Below the pieces are notes generated by a model that saw nothing but the letters and a program-made list of their open reading frames with translations, did no database searches and was not told where the DNA came from. Shown one piece after another: positions 8,423-16,822 of a stretch of 64,000 nucleotides of DNA. Position 1 is the first letter of the stretch; each line of letters opens with the position of its first letter. The stretch is from E44-bin32 sp034430595 (GTDB lineage Bacteria > Chloroflexota > Anaerolineae > Anaerolineales > E44-bin32), in contig DAOUEL010000090.1 in assembly GCA_034430595.1 (NCBI GenBank), positions 1 through 64,000 of the forward strand, in the 5' to 3' direction. Both the position numbers and the translations under genes were made by a program.

Positions 8423-9916
8423 ATGGATCGCTTGAACATCGCGCTGATCTATTTCATCTACGGACTGGCCTTCTTCGCTATGGGCCTGGCCACCTCGCTT
8501 GAGGCTGGTCGCGCTTCCGACCGCAGGCTGCGGCGGGCGTTGGGCTTCCTGGCTGTATTCGGTTTGCTGCACGGTCTGCATGAGTGGATCGAGATGTTCG
8601 AACTGCTGGGTTTGCTGCCCGGAGTGCAGCGGGCGCCGACGGCCTGGCAGAGCCTGCGGGTGGCGATGCTGATCTTTTCTTTCCCCCCGCTGGCGGTGTT
8701 TGGCCTGGCGCTCTCCTGGGAAGAACCGCAGCGCAAGCACCTGGATCTGCTGATCCCGCTCGGACTGGTCCTTGTCTGGGGACTGGGCTGTATGCTGCTG
8801 CGGCCGCATTTCGATCTGCCCGAGCGGCTGTACGTCGCTGATGTCTGGGGACGCTACACGCTTGCCATCCCGTCTGCGCTGATGGCCGCTTCTGGCCTGG
8901 TGCTGCAGTGCCGCCGCTTCCAGCGGGAGCAGCTGACCTATTTTGGGCGATCCTGCATCTGGGCCGCGGTCGCGTTCGCCATCTATGGCACCATCGGCCA
9001 GCTCTTCGTCCGCAAGACCGGCCTGCCTCCGTCGACAGTCATTAACGAGGACCTATTCCTTTCGTGGTTCGGATTTCCAATCCAGATCTTGCGGGCTGTG
9101 GCGGCGATCGTGGCTGCCTTCTTCATCTTGCGCCTGCTGCGAGCATTTGAAATCGAGGTCCAGCGGAAGATCGCCGAGCTGCAGGAGGCCAAGCTGCGCG
9201 AGTCGGAACGCCGCCAAGCACAGCGCGGCGAACTCTTTAAACACATCGTCGCGGCGCAGGAAGCGGAGCGCCAGCGGATCGCACTTGAACTGCACGATGA
9301 GACCGGGCAGGCGTTAACGGCAGTAGGCCTGGGCTTGCGCGGGTTAGAAAATGCTGTCGGGTCCTGCGATAGCCGGGCTGTGACCAACTTGCACCATCTC
9401 GAAGAACTGGTAACTCATTCCCTGGACGAACTGCAGCGAATTATCTCCGACTTGCGTCCCTCGCACCTGGACGACCTTGGCCTGCCTGCTGCACTACGCT
9501 GGTACGCAAACGAGGTAAATAATCGAACGGGAATCCTCATCAATGTCAGCTTTGAAGGCGAGCCGCGCGCACTCGTCTCTGAGGTGAAGACGACTCTCTT
9601 CCGGGTTGCGCAAGAGGCCTTGACCAACGTTGTCAAGCACGCTGATGCAACTGCGATCTGTCTTGAATTGATATACCTGGAAGACGAGGTCAGCATGCGG
9701 GTTGTGGATAACGGCTGTGGTTTCGATGTCGATATGGTTCAGCTGCAGGATCGCTCGTGGGGAGTGATTGGCATGCAGGAGCGGGCTACGTTGCTCGGTG
9801 GCAGCTTCCGGCTGAAGACAAACCCAGGGGACGGGACAACCGTCGAGGTCCAGATACCCTACGAACCCAAGAAGGTGGTCGAATATGAAGAAGATACGTT
9901 TGCTGCTGGTGGATGA
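8423..9916 (+). CDS. NarL-family sensor histidine kinase
   Basis: A 497-aa membrane histidine kinase. About seven hydrophobic helices fill the first 240 residues and likely form the sensor, with no large periplasmic loop. A short coiled-coil leads to a HisKA_3 dimerisation helix containing ELHDETGQ, with the phospho-acceptor His at residue 291. The HATPase_c domain shows VAQEALTNVVKHA (N box), VVDNGCGFD (G1) and GVIGMQERA (G2). The response regulator gene overlaps its 3' end by 32 nt, which marks them as a cognate pair. The signal is unknown. Placement between two respiratory gene blocks suggests, without proof, a redox or respiratory cue. Confidence 0.92.
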   Translation: MDRLNIALIYFIYGLAFFAMGLATSLEAGRASDRRLRRALGFLAVFGLLHGLHEWIEMFELLGLLPGVQRAPTAWQSLRVAMLIFSFPPLAVFGLALSWEEPQRKHLDLLIPLGLVLVWGLGCMLLRPHFDLPERLYVADVWGRYTLAIPSALMAASGLVLQCRRFQREQLTYFGRSCIWAAVAFAIYGTIGQLFVRKTGLPPSTVINEDLFLSWFGFPIQILRAVAAIVAAFFILRLLRAFEIEVQRKIAELQEAKLRESERRQAQRGELFKHIVAAQEAERQRIALELHDETGQALTAVGLGLRGLENAVGSCDSRAVTNLHHLEELVTHSLDELQRIISDLRPSHLDDLGLPAALRWYANEVNNRTGILINVSFEGEPRALVSEVKTTLFRVAQEALTNVVKHADATAICLELIYLEDEVSMRVVDNGCGFDVDMVQLQDRSWGVIGMQERATLLGGSFRLKTNPGDGTTVEVQIPYEPKKVVEYEEDTFAAGG

Positions 9917-10538
9917 CCATGCCGTGGTTCGGTCGGGACTGCGCATGCTGCTCGACTACCAGGATGATGTGGAAATTGTCGCCGAAGCGGGCACTTCGAA
10001 GGAGGCGCTTGCGCTGGTGGAAGAGGTCAATCCTGACGTAATTGTGATGGACATCGGGCTGCCGGATGAATCAGGGATTGAGACCGCCCGGCGGATCAAG
10101 GACCTCCGGCCTGACATCGCCATCGTGGCGTTGACAATCCACGAGGACGAGGAGTACTTCTTCAAAATGCTCGAGGCCGGGGCCAGCGGCTATGTCCCAA
10201 AGCGGGCTGCACCAGAGGAGCTGCTGACAGCGATTCGGCTGGCAGCCTCAGGCGAGGTCTATCTCTACCCATCCCTAGCCAAACTGCTGGTCAAGGATTA
10301 CCTCAGCCAGGAGGAGGACCTGCGCAGCGGTCGCAAGCTAAACGGTTTAACCGAACGCGAGCAGGAGGTTTTAGCTCACCTGGCCGACGGAGCCAACAAT
10401 TACGAGATCGGGGAAACACTCAGCATCAGCCCGAAGACCGTCGCCCGTCACCGGGAAAACATCATGCGCAAATTGAATCTGCACTCACGCACCGAGTTGG
10501 TGAAGTACGCCATTCGCAAGGGGATCATCTCGCCCTGA
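9885..10538 (+). CDS. NarL/LuxR-type response regulator
   Basis: A 217-aa DNA-binding response regulator. The receiver domain has the acidic pair Asp10/Asp11, the phospho-acceptor Asp56 in VIVMDIGLP, and a conserved Lys in VPKRAAPEE. A GerE-type helix-turn-helix follows near 150-212 (LTEREQEVLAHLADGANNYE, then KTVARHRENIMRKL). It overlaps the kinase gene, so the two are made together. Its targets could include the divergent cytochrome genes nearby, but no binding site could be assigned. Confidence 0.94.
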   Translation: MKKIRLLLVDDHAVVRSGLRMLLDYQDDVEIVAEAGTSKEALALVEEVNPDVIVMDIGLPDESGIETARRIKDLRPDIAIVALTIHEDEEYFFKMLEAGASGYVPKRAAPEELLTAIRLAASGEVYLYPSLAKLLVKDYLSQEEDLRSGRKLNGLTEREQEVLAHLADGANNYEIGETLSISPKTVARHRENIMRKLNLHSRTELVKYAIRKGIISP

Positions 10539-10561
10539 ACGAAAGGGTCGTTTATTATGCG

Positions 10562-10593
10562 AACGCCGCGCCTTCTCCACCGGGCGCGGCGTT
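10562..10593. terminator. Bidirectional intrinsic terminator between convergent genes
   Basis: Perfect 11-bp arms AACGCCGCGCC (10562-10572) and GGCGCGGCGTT (10583-10593) enclose a 10-nt loop, with TTTAT after the plus-strand arm. It lies 23 nt after the response regulator stop and before the end of the minus-strand gene that follows. Confidence 0.8.
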
Positions 10594-10630
10594 TATCGTA
10601 TTGAGTGGATTGGTTCTAGATATTCAAGCT

Positions 10631-10915
10631 TTAATTGTTGTTCGAAGTCTCGGTCCGAAGCCGCCAGCGGGACATCCAGAGAAAGCCGAGGACCAGGACC
10701 ATTCCCACCAGCATGCCGACCAGTTCCGGCCAACGGGCGGAGGCCTCAGTGATGAGATGGCGGGCATTGATCTGGAACATGTCGAGCAAGCTGAGCATCC
10801 AGGTGGCCAGGTACTCGTCCAGGACCGCGACGACAACCAGAGCAAGGATAGCAGGGACGACGGACAGCACAAGGATCAGCCCGACGACGTGGAGCGTATT
10901 CAGAACCCGGTTCAT
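10631..10915 (-). CDS. Small three-helix membrane protein
   Basis: A 94-aa hydrophobic protein of unknown function with helices near 5-28 (VVGLILVLSVVPAILALVVV), a weaker one near 32-46, and one near 62-80 (MLVGMVLVLGFLWM). The ATG at 10915 is preferred over one 18 nt upstream because GGGAGG lies 7 nt before it. It stands alone between a terminator and a hairpin. It may be an accessory or structural membrane protein; nothing in the sequence gives a job. Confidence 0.6.
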   Translation of the reverse strand: MNRVLNTLHVVGLILVLSVVPAILALVVVAVLDEYLATWMLSLLDMFQINARHLITEASARWPELVGMLVGMVLVLGFLWMSRWRLRTETSNNN

Positions 10916-11008
10916 AAGAACCTCCCGAGGCACTTGCAGGGTCGATACTGCCTCACTTATAGCCTAGCGGAGTGCGTCGAGCCCGTCCATAGGGGGCATA
11001 GTGGATTT

Positions 11009-11036
11009 GTCGCGTGGGTCAGATCGCCCACGCGAC
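11009..11036. repeat. Perfect 10-bp inverted repeat downstream of a cytochrome gene
   Basis: GTCGCGTGGG and CCCACGCGAC enclose an 8-nt loop. No T-run is present on either side, so it is a poor intrinsic terminator. It could be a REP-like dispersed palindrome or a 3'-end stabiliser for the pentaheme lipoprotein mRNA ending at 11101. Confidence 0.5.
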
Positions 11037-11100
11037 CAGGGGTTCTCAACGAATTGATCGTCGATACTCCCGGCTTATTCCAGTGCCAGCGGAGCGTGGA

Positions 11101-12243
11101 TCAAGGTCGAATCAATCCGGTGACGCGGCCGCCCAAGTTTTGGAGACTGTCGTACAGGAGCTGCATGATGTACCAGGGGTTGTGTGAGAACGCACCTGAA
11201 TCCATCGAGGCTAAATGGAAGTTGTACGCAGCTTCCAGCAGGACAGGCGTCCAGGACCGATAGGGCTTGCCGGCGGCATCGAAGAAATAAGGATCCTGCG
11301 TGGGGTTGTACGCGATCGGATACCCGATCTGGGCAGCGTAGTCTTCAATCGTAGCGAAGAGCTTGCTGCGAAATGTCTCGACCTCGAGCGCCAGGCCCTC
11401 GGTCGTATTACCATCGCTGTCATAGTCAACGGTTGAGAGGCGCAGTCCCTTCTCCAGATCCGCGATGCTCTCGATTCCGGGATGACATCCGGCACAGAGT
11501 TCAACCTGCACGCGTAATGAATGAGCATCATGACAGGCAGTGCAGGTGTTGAAGCCGGGGGTGTGATTGAAGGGCCCGGCATAGGCACGGCCCGGATATT
11601 CATATCCCGCGCCGGCTTTGCTCCCAAAGAACACCGCTCCAGCCGGGGAATAATGCACGCTGATGAATTCAAGCGCCGGGCTGATACCGTTTGGAGCGCT
11701 GCTCTTTACGGCATGCATGAGCGTGGATCCGGAGGCCAATCCCTGGTGACACTGTATGCAGACCGCCTCCCGTCCGAGCCCGGTGAGCTCGACGCCGGAG
11801 GGCATGATGACCGAGTCCAATCCCTGGAAAAAGTCGTTATGGCAAGCTTCGCAGTCAATGACAGAGCCGACCTCGGCCGGTGCATCTCCGGCGCCGGGTT
11901 GCGAGCCGCCGGCGCCGAGGTAGTCAAGCAAACCGGCGGAGCTGTGGCACCTGGAGCAGTCCGATGGGATGATGGCTGGAGCAGCTTCATCCCAGAAGCG
12001 GAATGCCGGTGCCTCGGCATCCGCATGGGCTGAGGCCTGCCATTCTGTTAAGAATGGGGGAGCGGCGGTCGCGGTGGCCGAGGGGGTGGGTGAAGGCGTG
12101 AATGTGGAAACGGGGGAGGGCGAGGGCGTGGTTGTGGATGTCACTGCCGGCGTGTTCGTCGATACGGGGGCGCCACAACCGGCAAGCAGCAGGATGACCC
12201 CGGACAGTACGAGAATGTATGGCGGCTTAGATATAATTTTCAT
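11101..12243 (-). CDS. Pentaheme cytochrome c lipoprotein
   Basis: A 380-aa exported lipoprotein. The signal peptide ends in a lipobox LLLAGC with lipidated Cys23, followed by a Thr/Ser/Pro-rich tether of about 45 residues. Five heme sites follow: CSRCH, CEACH, CIQCH, CTACH and CAGCH. The C-terminal 140 residues have no heme motif (ending with the NPWYIMQLLYDSLQNLGG region). I chose the ATG at 12243 because a strong promoter lies between it and the upstream in-frame start at 12333. It is a surface or periplasmic electron carrier of unknown partner, with a hexaheme lipoprotein gene upstream under a separate promoter. Confidence 0.88.
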   Translation of the reverse strand: MKIISKPPYILVLSGVILLLAGCGAPVSTNTPAVTSTTTPSPSPVSTFTPSPTPSATATAAPPFLTEWQASAHADAEAPAFRFWDEAAPAIIPSDCSRCHSSAGLLDYLGAGGSQPGAGDAPAEVGSVIDCEACHNDFFQGLDSVIMPSGVELTGLGREAVCIQCHQGLASGSTLMHAVKSSAPNGISPALEFISVHYSPAGAVFFGSKAGAGYEYPGRAYAGPFNHTPGFNTCTACHDAHSLRVQVELCAGCHPGIESIADLEKGLRLSTVDYDSDGNTTEGLALEVETFRSKLFATIEDYAAQIGYPIAYNPTQDPYFFDAAGKPYRSWTPVLLEAAYNFHLASMDSGAFSHNPWYIMQLLYDSLQNLGGRVTGLIRP

Positions 12244-12300
12244 TCCAACATTCTCGATCACCAGGTCAATGCGTGTTAGGGAGGGTACTGCCACAGGAAG

Positions 12301-12329
12301 ATTGTATTCTGGAAGGCATCCCTTCTCAA
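12301..12329 (-). promoter_or_regulatory. Promoter of the pentaheme lipoprotein gene
   Basis: On the minus strand TTGAGA (12329-12324) is followed after 17 bp by TACAAT (12306-12301). Each box matches the sigma-70 consensus at 5 of 6 positions. The start would be near 12294, about 50 nt before the ATG at 12243. Confidence 0.7.
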
Positions 12330-12373
12330 GCATTCCTCGGTGGAGCGAATGCTATTGATGCTTGATGGTTTGA

Positions 12374-12404
12374 AAACAGGGCTGCCCTCACGGCAGCCCT
12401 GTTT
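12374..12404 (-). terminator. Intrinsic terminator of the hexaheme lipoprotein gene
   Basis: Perfect 13-bp arms AAACAGGGCTGCC and GGCAGCCCTGTTT enclose a 5-nt loop, with TTTT at the end of the hairpin on the minus strand. It is 26 nt past the stop of the gene ending at 12431. Confidence 0.85.
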
Positions 12405-12430
12405 ATGCTACTGTGCTGACTCGAACAGAT

Positions 12431-13447
12431 TTACTCTCCGAAGGCGGCTAAGCTGGCGTCGAGCAGCGCCCGCGTGTAGGCGGCGTTGTGAACGCCCAGG
12501 CTCTTATCCTCGTGGGAGATGAAGATCCAGTTCCACAGCGCTTGAGCTTCAGCTGCTGGATAGGTTCCAACAACCTGTACGCCTTCCGCTGTGAGCAAGC
12601 CCTTAGCGACCAGGGCGGCCTGGAGTTCGTCCAGTTTTGCCTGGACTTCGGTCTGCGTGCCGTTGATATCGAAGTCCTCGACGCCGGAGTGGCAGGACTG
12701 GCAGGCGGCGACACTTGGTTCGAAGGTATGGTCGGCGCCATCACCCATGTGACAGGTCACGCAGGTGTTCTCGACTAAAGTGGCATGCGAACTCGGTGTG
12801 CCCTCGACATCGCCACCACCTGCTACACCGAGCAGCATGGCGGCCTGAGGTCCATGGTGCGGTCCCCAGTGCGTGCTGTCGACATCGATCATGCCGTCCA
12901 CAGCCTCAGGGATCGCGCTGAGCGGTTGATGGCAGCTGGCGCACAGGTTGCCTTCGCCACCATCGAAGGTTGCGCCATCAACAGTGAAGATCGCAACCGG
13001 ATCGGTGGTCTCGAGCGCCCAGTCGTCACCAGTATAGGTGGTGTGGATCTGGTGGCAGGTCCGGCAGTCCTGGCGGGTGGGATTGGGATCACCGCTCTCG
13101 ACCTCGTTTGGTGCTAATCCTGCAGCGACTCTGGCGCTGAACGCGCCACCGGAGTGGCAGCCTGCACAGCTGGCACTTGTGCCGCGCACGTAGGCCTCGC
13201 CCGTGCCGTGCACGGATTCAGCCCAGGCTGTTTCCTTGCCGGTGATCAGCGTGGTCTCGTTGTGGCATGAGGTGCAGGACAGGTCAGCCGCGGCTGGCGC
13301 TGCCCCAGCAGGACCGGCAGGGCCCTGAGGGCCGGCGGGGCCAGCGGGGCCAGCGGGGCCTGGTTCGCCGGCTGCGCCAGCACAAGCCGCCAGGATGATG
13401 GCAGCCAGACCGAGCAGGGCGATGGCTAGCAGTTTACGTGAATTCAT
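12431..13447 (-). CDS. Hexaheme cytochrome c lipoprotein with collagen-like segment
   Basis: A 338-aa lipoprotein. The lipobox ends at Cys22 (IILAAC). Residues 27-48 are seven collagen-like Gly-X-X triplets rich in Pro and Ala. Six heme sites follow: CTSCH (58-62), CAGCH, CRTCH, CASCH, CVTCH and CQSCH. The C-terminus has a helical region without hemes. The ATG at 13447 has GAGGAG 9 nt upstream. The triplet run probably forms a stiff stalk or trimerises to hold the heme domain away from the membrane (inference). Six hemes and an envelope lipid anchor suggest electron transfer at the cell surface. It has its own promoter, long leader and terminator. Confidence 0.9.
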   Translation of the reverse strand: MNSRKLLAIALLGLAAIILAACAGAAGEPGPAGPAGPAGPQGPAGPAGAAPAAADLSCTSCHNETTLITGKETAWAESVHGTGEAYVRGTSASCAGCHSGGAFSARVAAGLAPNEVESGDPNPTRQDCRTCHQIHTTYTGDDWALETTDPVAIFTVDGATFDGGEGNLCASCHQPLSAIPEAVDGMIDVDSTHWGPHHGPQAAMLLGVAGGGDVEGTPSSHATLVENTCVTCHMGDGADHTFEPSVAACQSCHSGVEDFDINGTQTEVQAKLDELQAALVAKGLLTAEGVQVVGTYPAAEAQALWNWIFISHEDKSLGVHNAAYTRALLDASLAAFGE

Positions 13448-13906
13448 AGATGCATTCTCCTCGAACAGTAGTTTGAACTTACAAACCTGCATTCATTCGA
13501 TGCTTTGAAAATCTCTTCTCTTCCGTCCCTCGCCCTCCTTTCCATCAATTGGTCCGACCATGGGCCATGATGGATGGAGTTGAAGGTGCTCGAGCGTCTT
13601 TCAACTCCAACTGCCCGGTCGGGTTCCCTTGTGTTGGGCGTCGACTTCAGCCAGGACTCGCCGGCGAAGCTGTCCGGACCTGAGCCATCCCCGGTTGGCC
13701 CTCCAGGGAGGACACGGGTTGAAGCAAGGAGCGTTCCTCTTTCAAAGCGCGGCAACATGCCTTGCCTCGACGCCCGGTAATGCGGGATGCTGATACGAAA
13801 ATAACCTGTGAGAGAGGGCCACTCTCACCGCTAATTATCTTCGTCGCGTTGGTTGATTTGGCTTAGTGCGACTTATCACATACGGCTTAGATGAATGTAA
13901 CGTTCA
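13448..13906 (-). promoter_or_regulatory. Long, hairpin-rich 5' leader of the hexaheme lipoprotein mRNA
   Basis: About 460 nt separate the predicted start (near 13906) from the ATG at 13447, with no convincing gene. On either strand it holds several short inverted repeats: GTGAGAG/CTCTCAC (13809-13828), GGCAA/TTGCC (about 13750-13766), AGGA/TCCT around GCGT, GGCGA/TCGCC, and GGAGTTGAA/TTCAACTCC (13576-13607). No known riboswitch consensus was recognised. A 104-aa reading frame runs through it but looks like chance. Confidence 0.4.
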
Positions 13907-13912
13907 GCCCAT

Positions 13913-13941
13913 ATGATAGTGGGTAATTCGCCCCATGCCAA
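13913..13941 (-). promoter_or_regulatory. Promoter upstream of the hexaheme lipoprotein
   Basis: On the minus strand TTGGCA (13941-13936) is followed after 17 bp by TATCAT (13918-13913). Both are one base from consensus. Downstream at 13865-13880 lies AGTGCGACTTATCACA, a weak half-match to the CRP/FNR palindrome. Confidence 0.6.
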
Positions 13942-13983
13942 ATTTAACTTCACAACTCGCACAGAATACGTTACACAAAGAAC

Positions 13984-14017
13984 TGCATGGGACCGGTCGA
14001 TCAGCCGGTCCCGTGCA
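13984..14017 (-). terminator. Terminator of the 12-gene electron-transfer operon
   Basis: Arms TGCATGGGACCGG (13984-13996) and CCGGTCCCGTGCA (14005-14017), with one T-G pair, enclose an 8-nt loop. On the minus strand the hairpin is followed by GTTCTTTGTG, a partial T-run. It lies 22 nt past the last stop codon of the operon. Confidence 0.7.
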
Positions 14018-14038
14018 TCGCGGACTTAAGGATTCGGT

Positions 14039-16156
14039 TCAGTTGTTCGGTGCGCCGGCGTTGATCCAGTCTACGATCAACTGGACCTGGTCGGCGGGCA
14101 GCAGGCCGCCGGGAGGCATCATGCCGCCCTCGGTCTGGGTGCCGAGTATCTTTTGAGCCAACAGGCTGCTGGTGGCGTCGCCAGCTATCACGACCGGTGC
14201 GTTGTTCCCACTGGTCATGACCGAATCATAGCTGCTCGCGTCCCATCCGCCGAAATTGCCGTGGCATTTCGAGCAGTTACTGTCGAAAACCGGCAAGATG
14301 TCGTTCGCGAAAGAGGGAGCCTCCGTGCTGCCGGGAGATGGGGTGCTGGTGCTGCTCTCCAGACCGCGAATAAAGCGGACCAGGCCTTCGATTTGATCTG
14401 AGGTCAGAACCTCACCCCAGGCGATCATCGGCGTGGCCGGATGTCCCTCGCTGATCGAAGTGAAGAGCTGCTTGTCGGTACGGCTGCTCTGGAAGGAAGA
14501 GGTGTTCATCGCCGGGCCGATGCCGCCCTCCCCGTGTGGTCCATGACATTGTGAACATAGGTCGGAGTAGATTTCATTCGCCGAGACGGAAACCGTCTGA
14601 ATGACGATCTCAGGTGGAAGCTCGACGGGAGGGTTCGCCTGCCACGAGCGCAGGAAAGATACGATGGCATCGATTTGCTCGTCTTCCAGCGGCCCACCGT
14701 AGGCGCTCCCGAAAGGTGACATGCCGAAGTTCGGCTGACCCTGGGAGATGATCGAACGCAGCGTGATGTCATCGCGGGTGCGCAGGTACTCGGCCGAGCT
14801 GATCGGGGCAATGATATCGCCAGGGCGGGCCGGATTGGGTCCACCTTCGCCGAATTCGCCATGGCAGGCGGTACAGTATTGACTGAACAACTGCTGACCG
14901 ACCTCGGTCGAGGTGCCCTTTGCCGCGGCTTCGGTGTAGCTGACCAACGCGTCGAGTTGAGCACTGGTCAAGATATCACCCCAGACCGGCATCGTTTCGT
15001 GCGCGCCGCCTTCGCTGATCGTCTGCAGTGCTTGTTCAACGTCCAGGCTGTCCGGTACGCGATCGCCGTGGCAGGTCGTGCAGTACTGTCCGAAAAGCTG
15101 GGCGCCATCCGGCACGCTCAGCGGGTCGACCACGTATTCAGCCAGCGTCTGGAGTTGATCCTGGCTCAAGCGCTGGCGCCATGGTGGCATTTCGAGGTGC
15201 AAGCCGCCGCGGCTGATGACCTGGCGCAGCTCTTCTGGGCTGCCGGTGAAGGCGACCGATTGACCGTGGCAGGGAGCACAGTTCACGGTGAAGAGCCGCT
15301 GCCCATCGGGTGCGATCAGGAAATTCAGCAGCGCGGTTTTCTCCGGATCCGCGAGCGTTTCACGGAAGTCGGGGATATCGAGACCTGCGTGCGGTTCGTA
15401 CTCAGAGCCGGTTTCGATCGCCGCCCGCAGTTCGAGCGGGTCACTCGCCACCAGTTCATCGGTCACATGGCAGGCGGCACAGTTCTCGTCAAAGATCTTG
15501 TTGCCGTCGGGCGAGAGGATAAACCCGGCCAGGGCGTCGATTTGATCCGTTGTCAGGTCTGCATTCCAAGCTGGCATTCCCTCCTGGTGTTTACCCTGGG
15601 CGATGATCTGGTGCAGGTTCGTCCCAGAGGCGACGTCAATCGACGGGCCGTGACAGCCAGCACAGTTTTCTGCGTACAGCATCGCGATCGGGTCACCTCC
15701 GCTGGCTTCGGATGGCGGCGGTGCCTCAAGAAATGACTGTACGGTCAGGCCGACGATTCCCAGAAATACCAGCGCCGTGATCCCAATCACCCATAGCCGG
15801 TGGAGCGGGTAGCGCTTCATGCCGCGGTCGAGAAACGGCAGAGCGATCAGCAGCAGGATGGCCAGGGTGGGAATAACGAAAACGCCGATGACTTCCAGGG
15901 AACCCGGGAAGTACTTCAACAGCTGGAAGAGGAAGAGGAAGTACCATTCCGGCCGGGGCGTGTAGGCCGTATCACCAGGATTGGCACGTTCTTCGAGCGG
16001 CGCACCGACGAAGTACGCCAGGCCGACCAGGATGATGAAGACCAGCAGCGCAACGATGGCGTCTTTCCAGAGCAAATCCGGGAAGAATGGAACGCCGTGT
16101 TCTTCTTTTCTCTTCTTGTAAGCCTCTAGATACTCCTGCTTCTTACGGTCATCCAT
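14039..16156 (-). CDS. Cytochrome b6f subunit IV-like protein fused to seven c-heme domains
   Basis: A 705-aa fusion. Residues 1-145 match the C-terminal half of cytochrome b (subunit IV), with helices at about 32-51, 90-108 and 121-141 and an intact Qo motif PEWY (69-72). From about 158 on, seven class I-type heme domains follow, with CAGCH, CAACH, CAPCH, CTTCH, CTACH, CSQCH and CSKCH. The last is a PSCyt1-like domain ending in WINAGAPNN. The protein starts 3 nt after the short cytochrome b gene, so the two form a split cytochrome b. The heme chain would replace cytochrome f/c1 and reach far from the membrane. A GGAGGAG site precedes the ATG. This is the last gene of the operon. Confidence 0.93.
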   Translation of the reverse strand: MDDRKKQEYLEAYKKRKEEHGVPFFPDLLWKDAIVALLVFIILVGLAYFVGAPLEERANPGDTAYTPRPEWYFLFLFQLLKYFPGSLEVIGVFVIPTLAILLLIALPFLDRGMKRYPLHRLWVIGITALVFLGIVGLTVQSFLEAPPPSEASGGDPIAMLYAENCAGCHGPSIDVASGTNLHQIIAQGKHQEGMPAWNADLTTDQIDALAGFILSPDGNKIFDENCAACHVTDELVASDPLELRAAIETGSEYEPHAGLDIPDFRETLADPEKTALLNFLIAPDGQRLFTVNCAPCHGQSVAFTGSPEELRQVISRGGLHLEMPPWRQRLSQDQLQTLAEYVVDPLSVPDGAQLFGQYCTTCHGDRVPDSLDVEQALQTISEGGAHETMPVWGDILTSAQLDALVSYTEAAAKGTSTEVGQQLFSQYCTACHGEFGEGGPNPARPGDIIAPISSAEYLRTRDDITLRSIISQGQPNFGMSPFGSAYGGPLEDEQIDAIVSFLRSWQANPPVELPPEIVIQTVSVSANEIYSDLCSQCHGPHGEGGIGPAMNTSSFQSSRTDKQLFTSISEGHPATPMIAWGEVLTSDQIEGLVRFIRGLESSTSTPSPGSTEAPSFANDILPVFDSNCSKCHGNFGGWDASSYDSVMTSGNNAPVVIAGDATSSLLAQKILGTQTEGGMMPPGGLLPADQVQLIVDWINAGAPNN

Positions 16157-16158
16157 GG

Positions 16159-16821
16159 CTACTCCTCCTCGCGCGTCGGCACTTCGCTGATGCCGTTACG
16201 GACGATCAGGAAGAGGTGGAGACCGAGCAGGGCCAGCAGTGTCGCCGGCAGGAACCAGACGTGTGCGCCAAAGAAGCGCGCCAGCGTGACGGCGGAAAGC
16301 TCCTGGCCGCCGCGCATGATGCGAAGAATCCAGTTCCCGACCAGTGGCGTGACTTCCGCGATGCGTGTCCCGACGGTCGTAGCCCAGTAGGCTTTCTGGT
16401 CCCAGGGCAGCAAGTAGCCTGTGAAACCGAAGCCGATCACGATTAAAAGCAGGGCGATGCCCGTGAACCAGGTCACCTCGCGCGGGTACTTATAGGAGCC
16501 GAGCACGATCACACGCAGCATGTGCAGCACGGTCAGCACGACCATCGCGCTGGCGCCCCAGTGATGCAGGCCGCGAATGAGCCAACCTGCTGTCACCTGG
16601 GTCGTGATGTACTGCACGCTGTCATAAGCCTGATCCGGTGAGGGTACGTAGTAGATGGTGAGAAGAATTCCAGTGACAATCTGGTTGATTGCCACGAAGA
16701 GCGTGGCGCTGCCAAGCGTATAAAGCCAGTTGGTTTTCGGCATCTTGCGCAGGAAAAGTGCGCTCCAGACTGCCCGCCAACCTAATCTCTGATCAAGCCA
16801 ATCGCTCACACGGGTCGTCAT
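16159..16821 (-). CDS. Cytochrome b6-like subunit (complex 2)
   Basis: A 220-aa short cytochrome b with four helices and bis-His ligands His86/His100 and His187/His202, the b6f-type spacing. No Cys for heme ci is seen near the first helix (TLGSATLFVAINQIVTG). It starts 1 nt after the Rieske stop and is followed by the subunit IV fusion, giving a Rieske-b6-IV order as in b6f/split bc complexes. It differs in architecture from the single-chain cytochrome b at 3496-5082, so the genome has at least two such complexes. Confidence 0.94.
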   Translation of the reverse strand: MTTRVSDWLDQRLGWRAVWSALFLRKMPKTNWLYTLGSATLFVAINQIVTGILLTIYYVPSPDQAYDSVQYITTQVTAGWLIRGLHHWGASAMVVLTVLHMLRVIVLGSYKYPREVTWFTGIALLLIVIGFGFTGYLLPWDQKAYWATTVGTRIAEVTPLVGNWILRIMRGGQELSAVTLARFFGAHVWFLPATLLALLGLHLFLIVRNGISEVPTREEE

Positions 16822-16822
16822 C

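Noticed and set aside
10601..11263. A 220-aa plus-strand frame opposite the small membrane protein
   Set aside because: It runs antisense across a coding gene, a hairpin and the end of the pentaheme gene. Codon pattern and membrane-helix content favour the minus strand.
13304..13369. Short tandem repeats that could suggest a CRISPR or satellite
   Set aside because: They code for in-frame Gly-Pro-Ala triplets of a collagen-like segment and have no spacer pattern.
13444..13758. A 104-aa minus-strand reading frame upstream of and overlapping the hexaheme gene start
   Set aside because: It has no signal, motif or Shine-Dalgarno, runs past a well-supported start codon in another frame, and crosses several hairpins. 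It is better read as part of a leader RNA.
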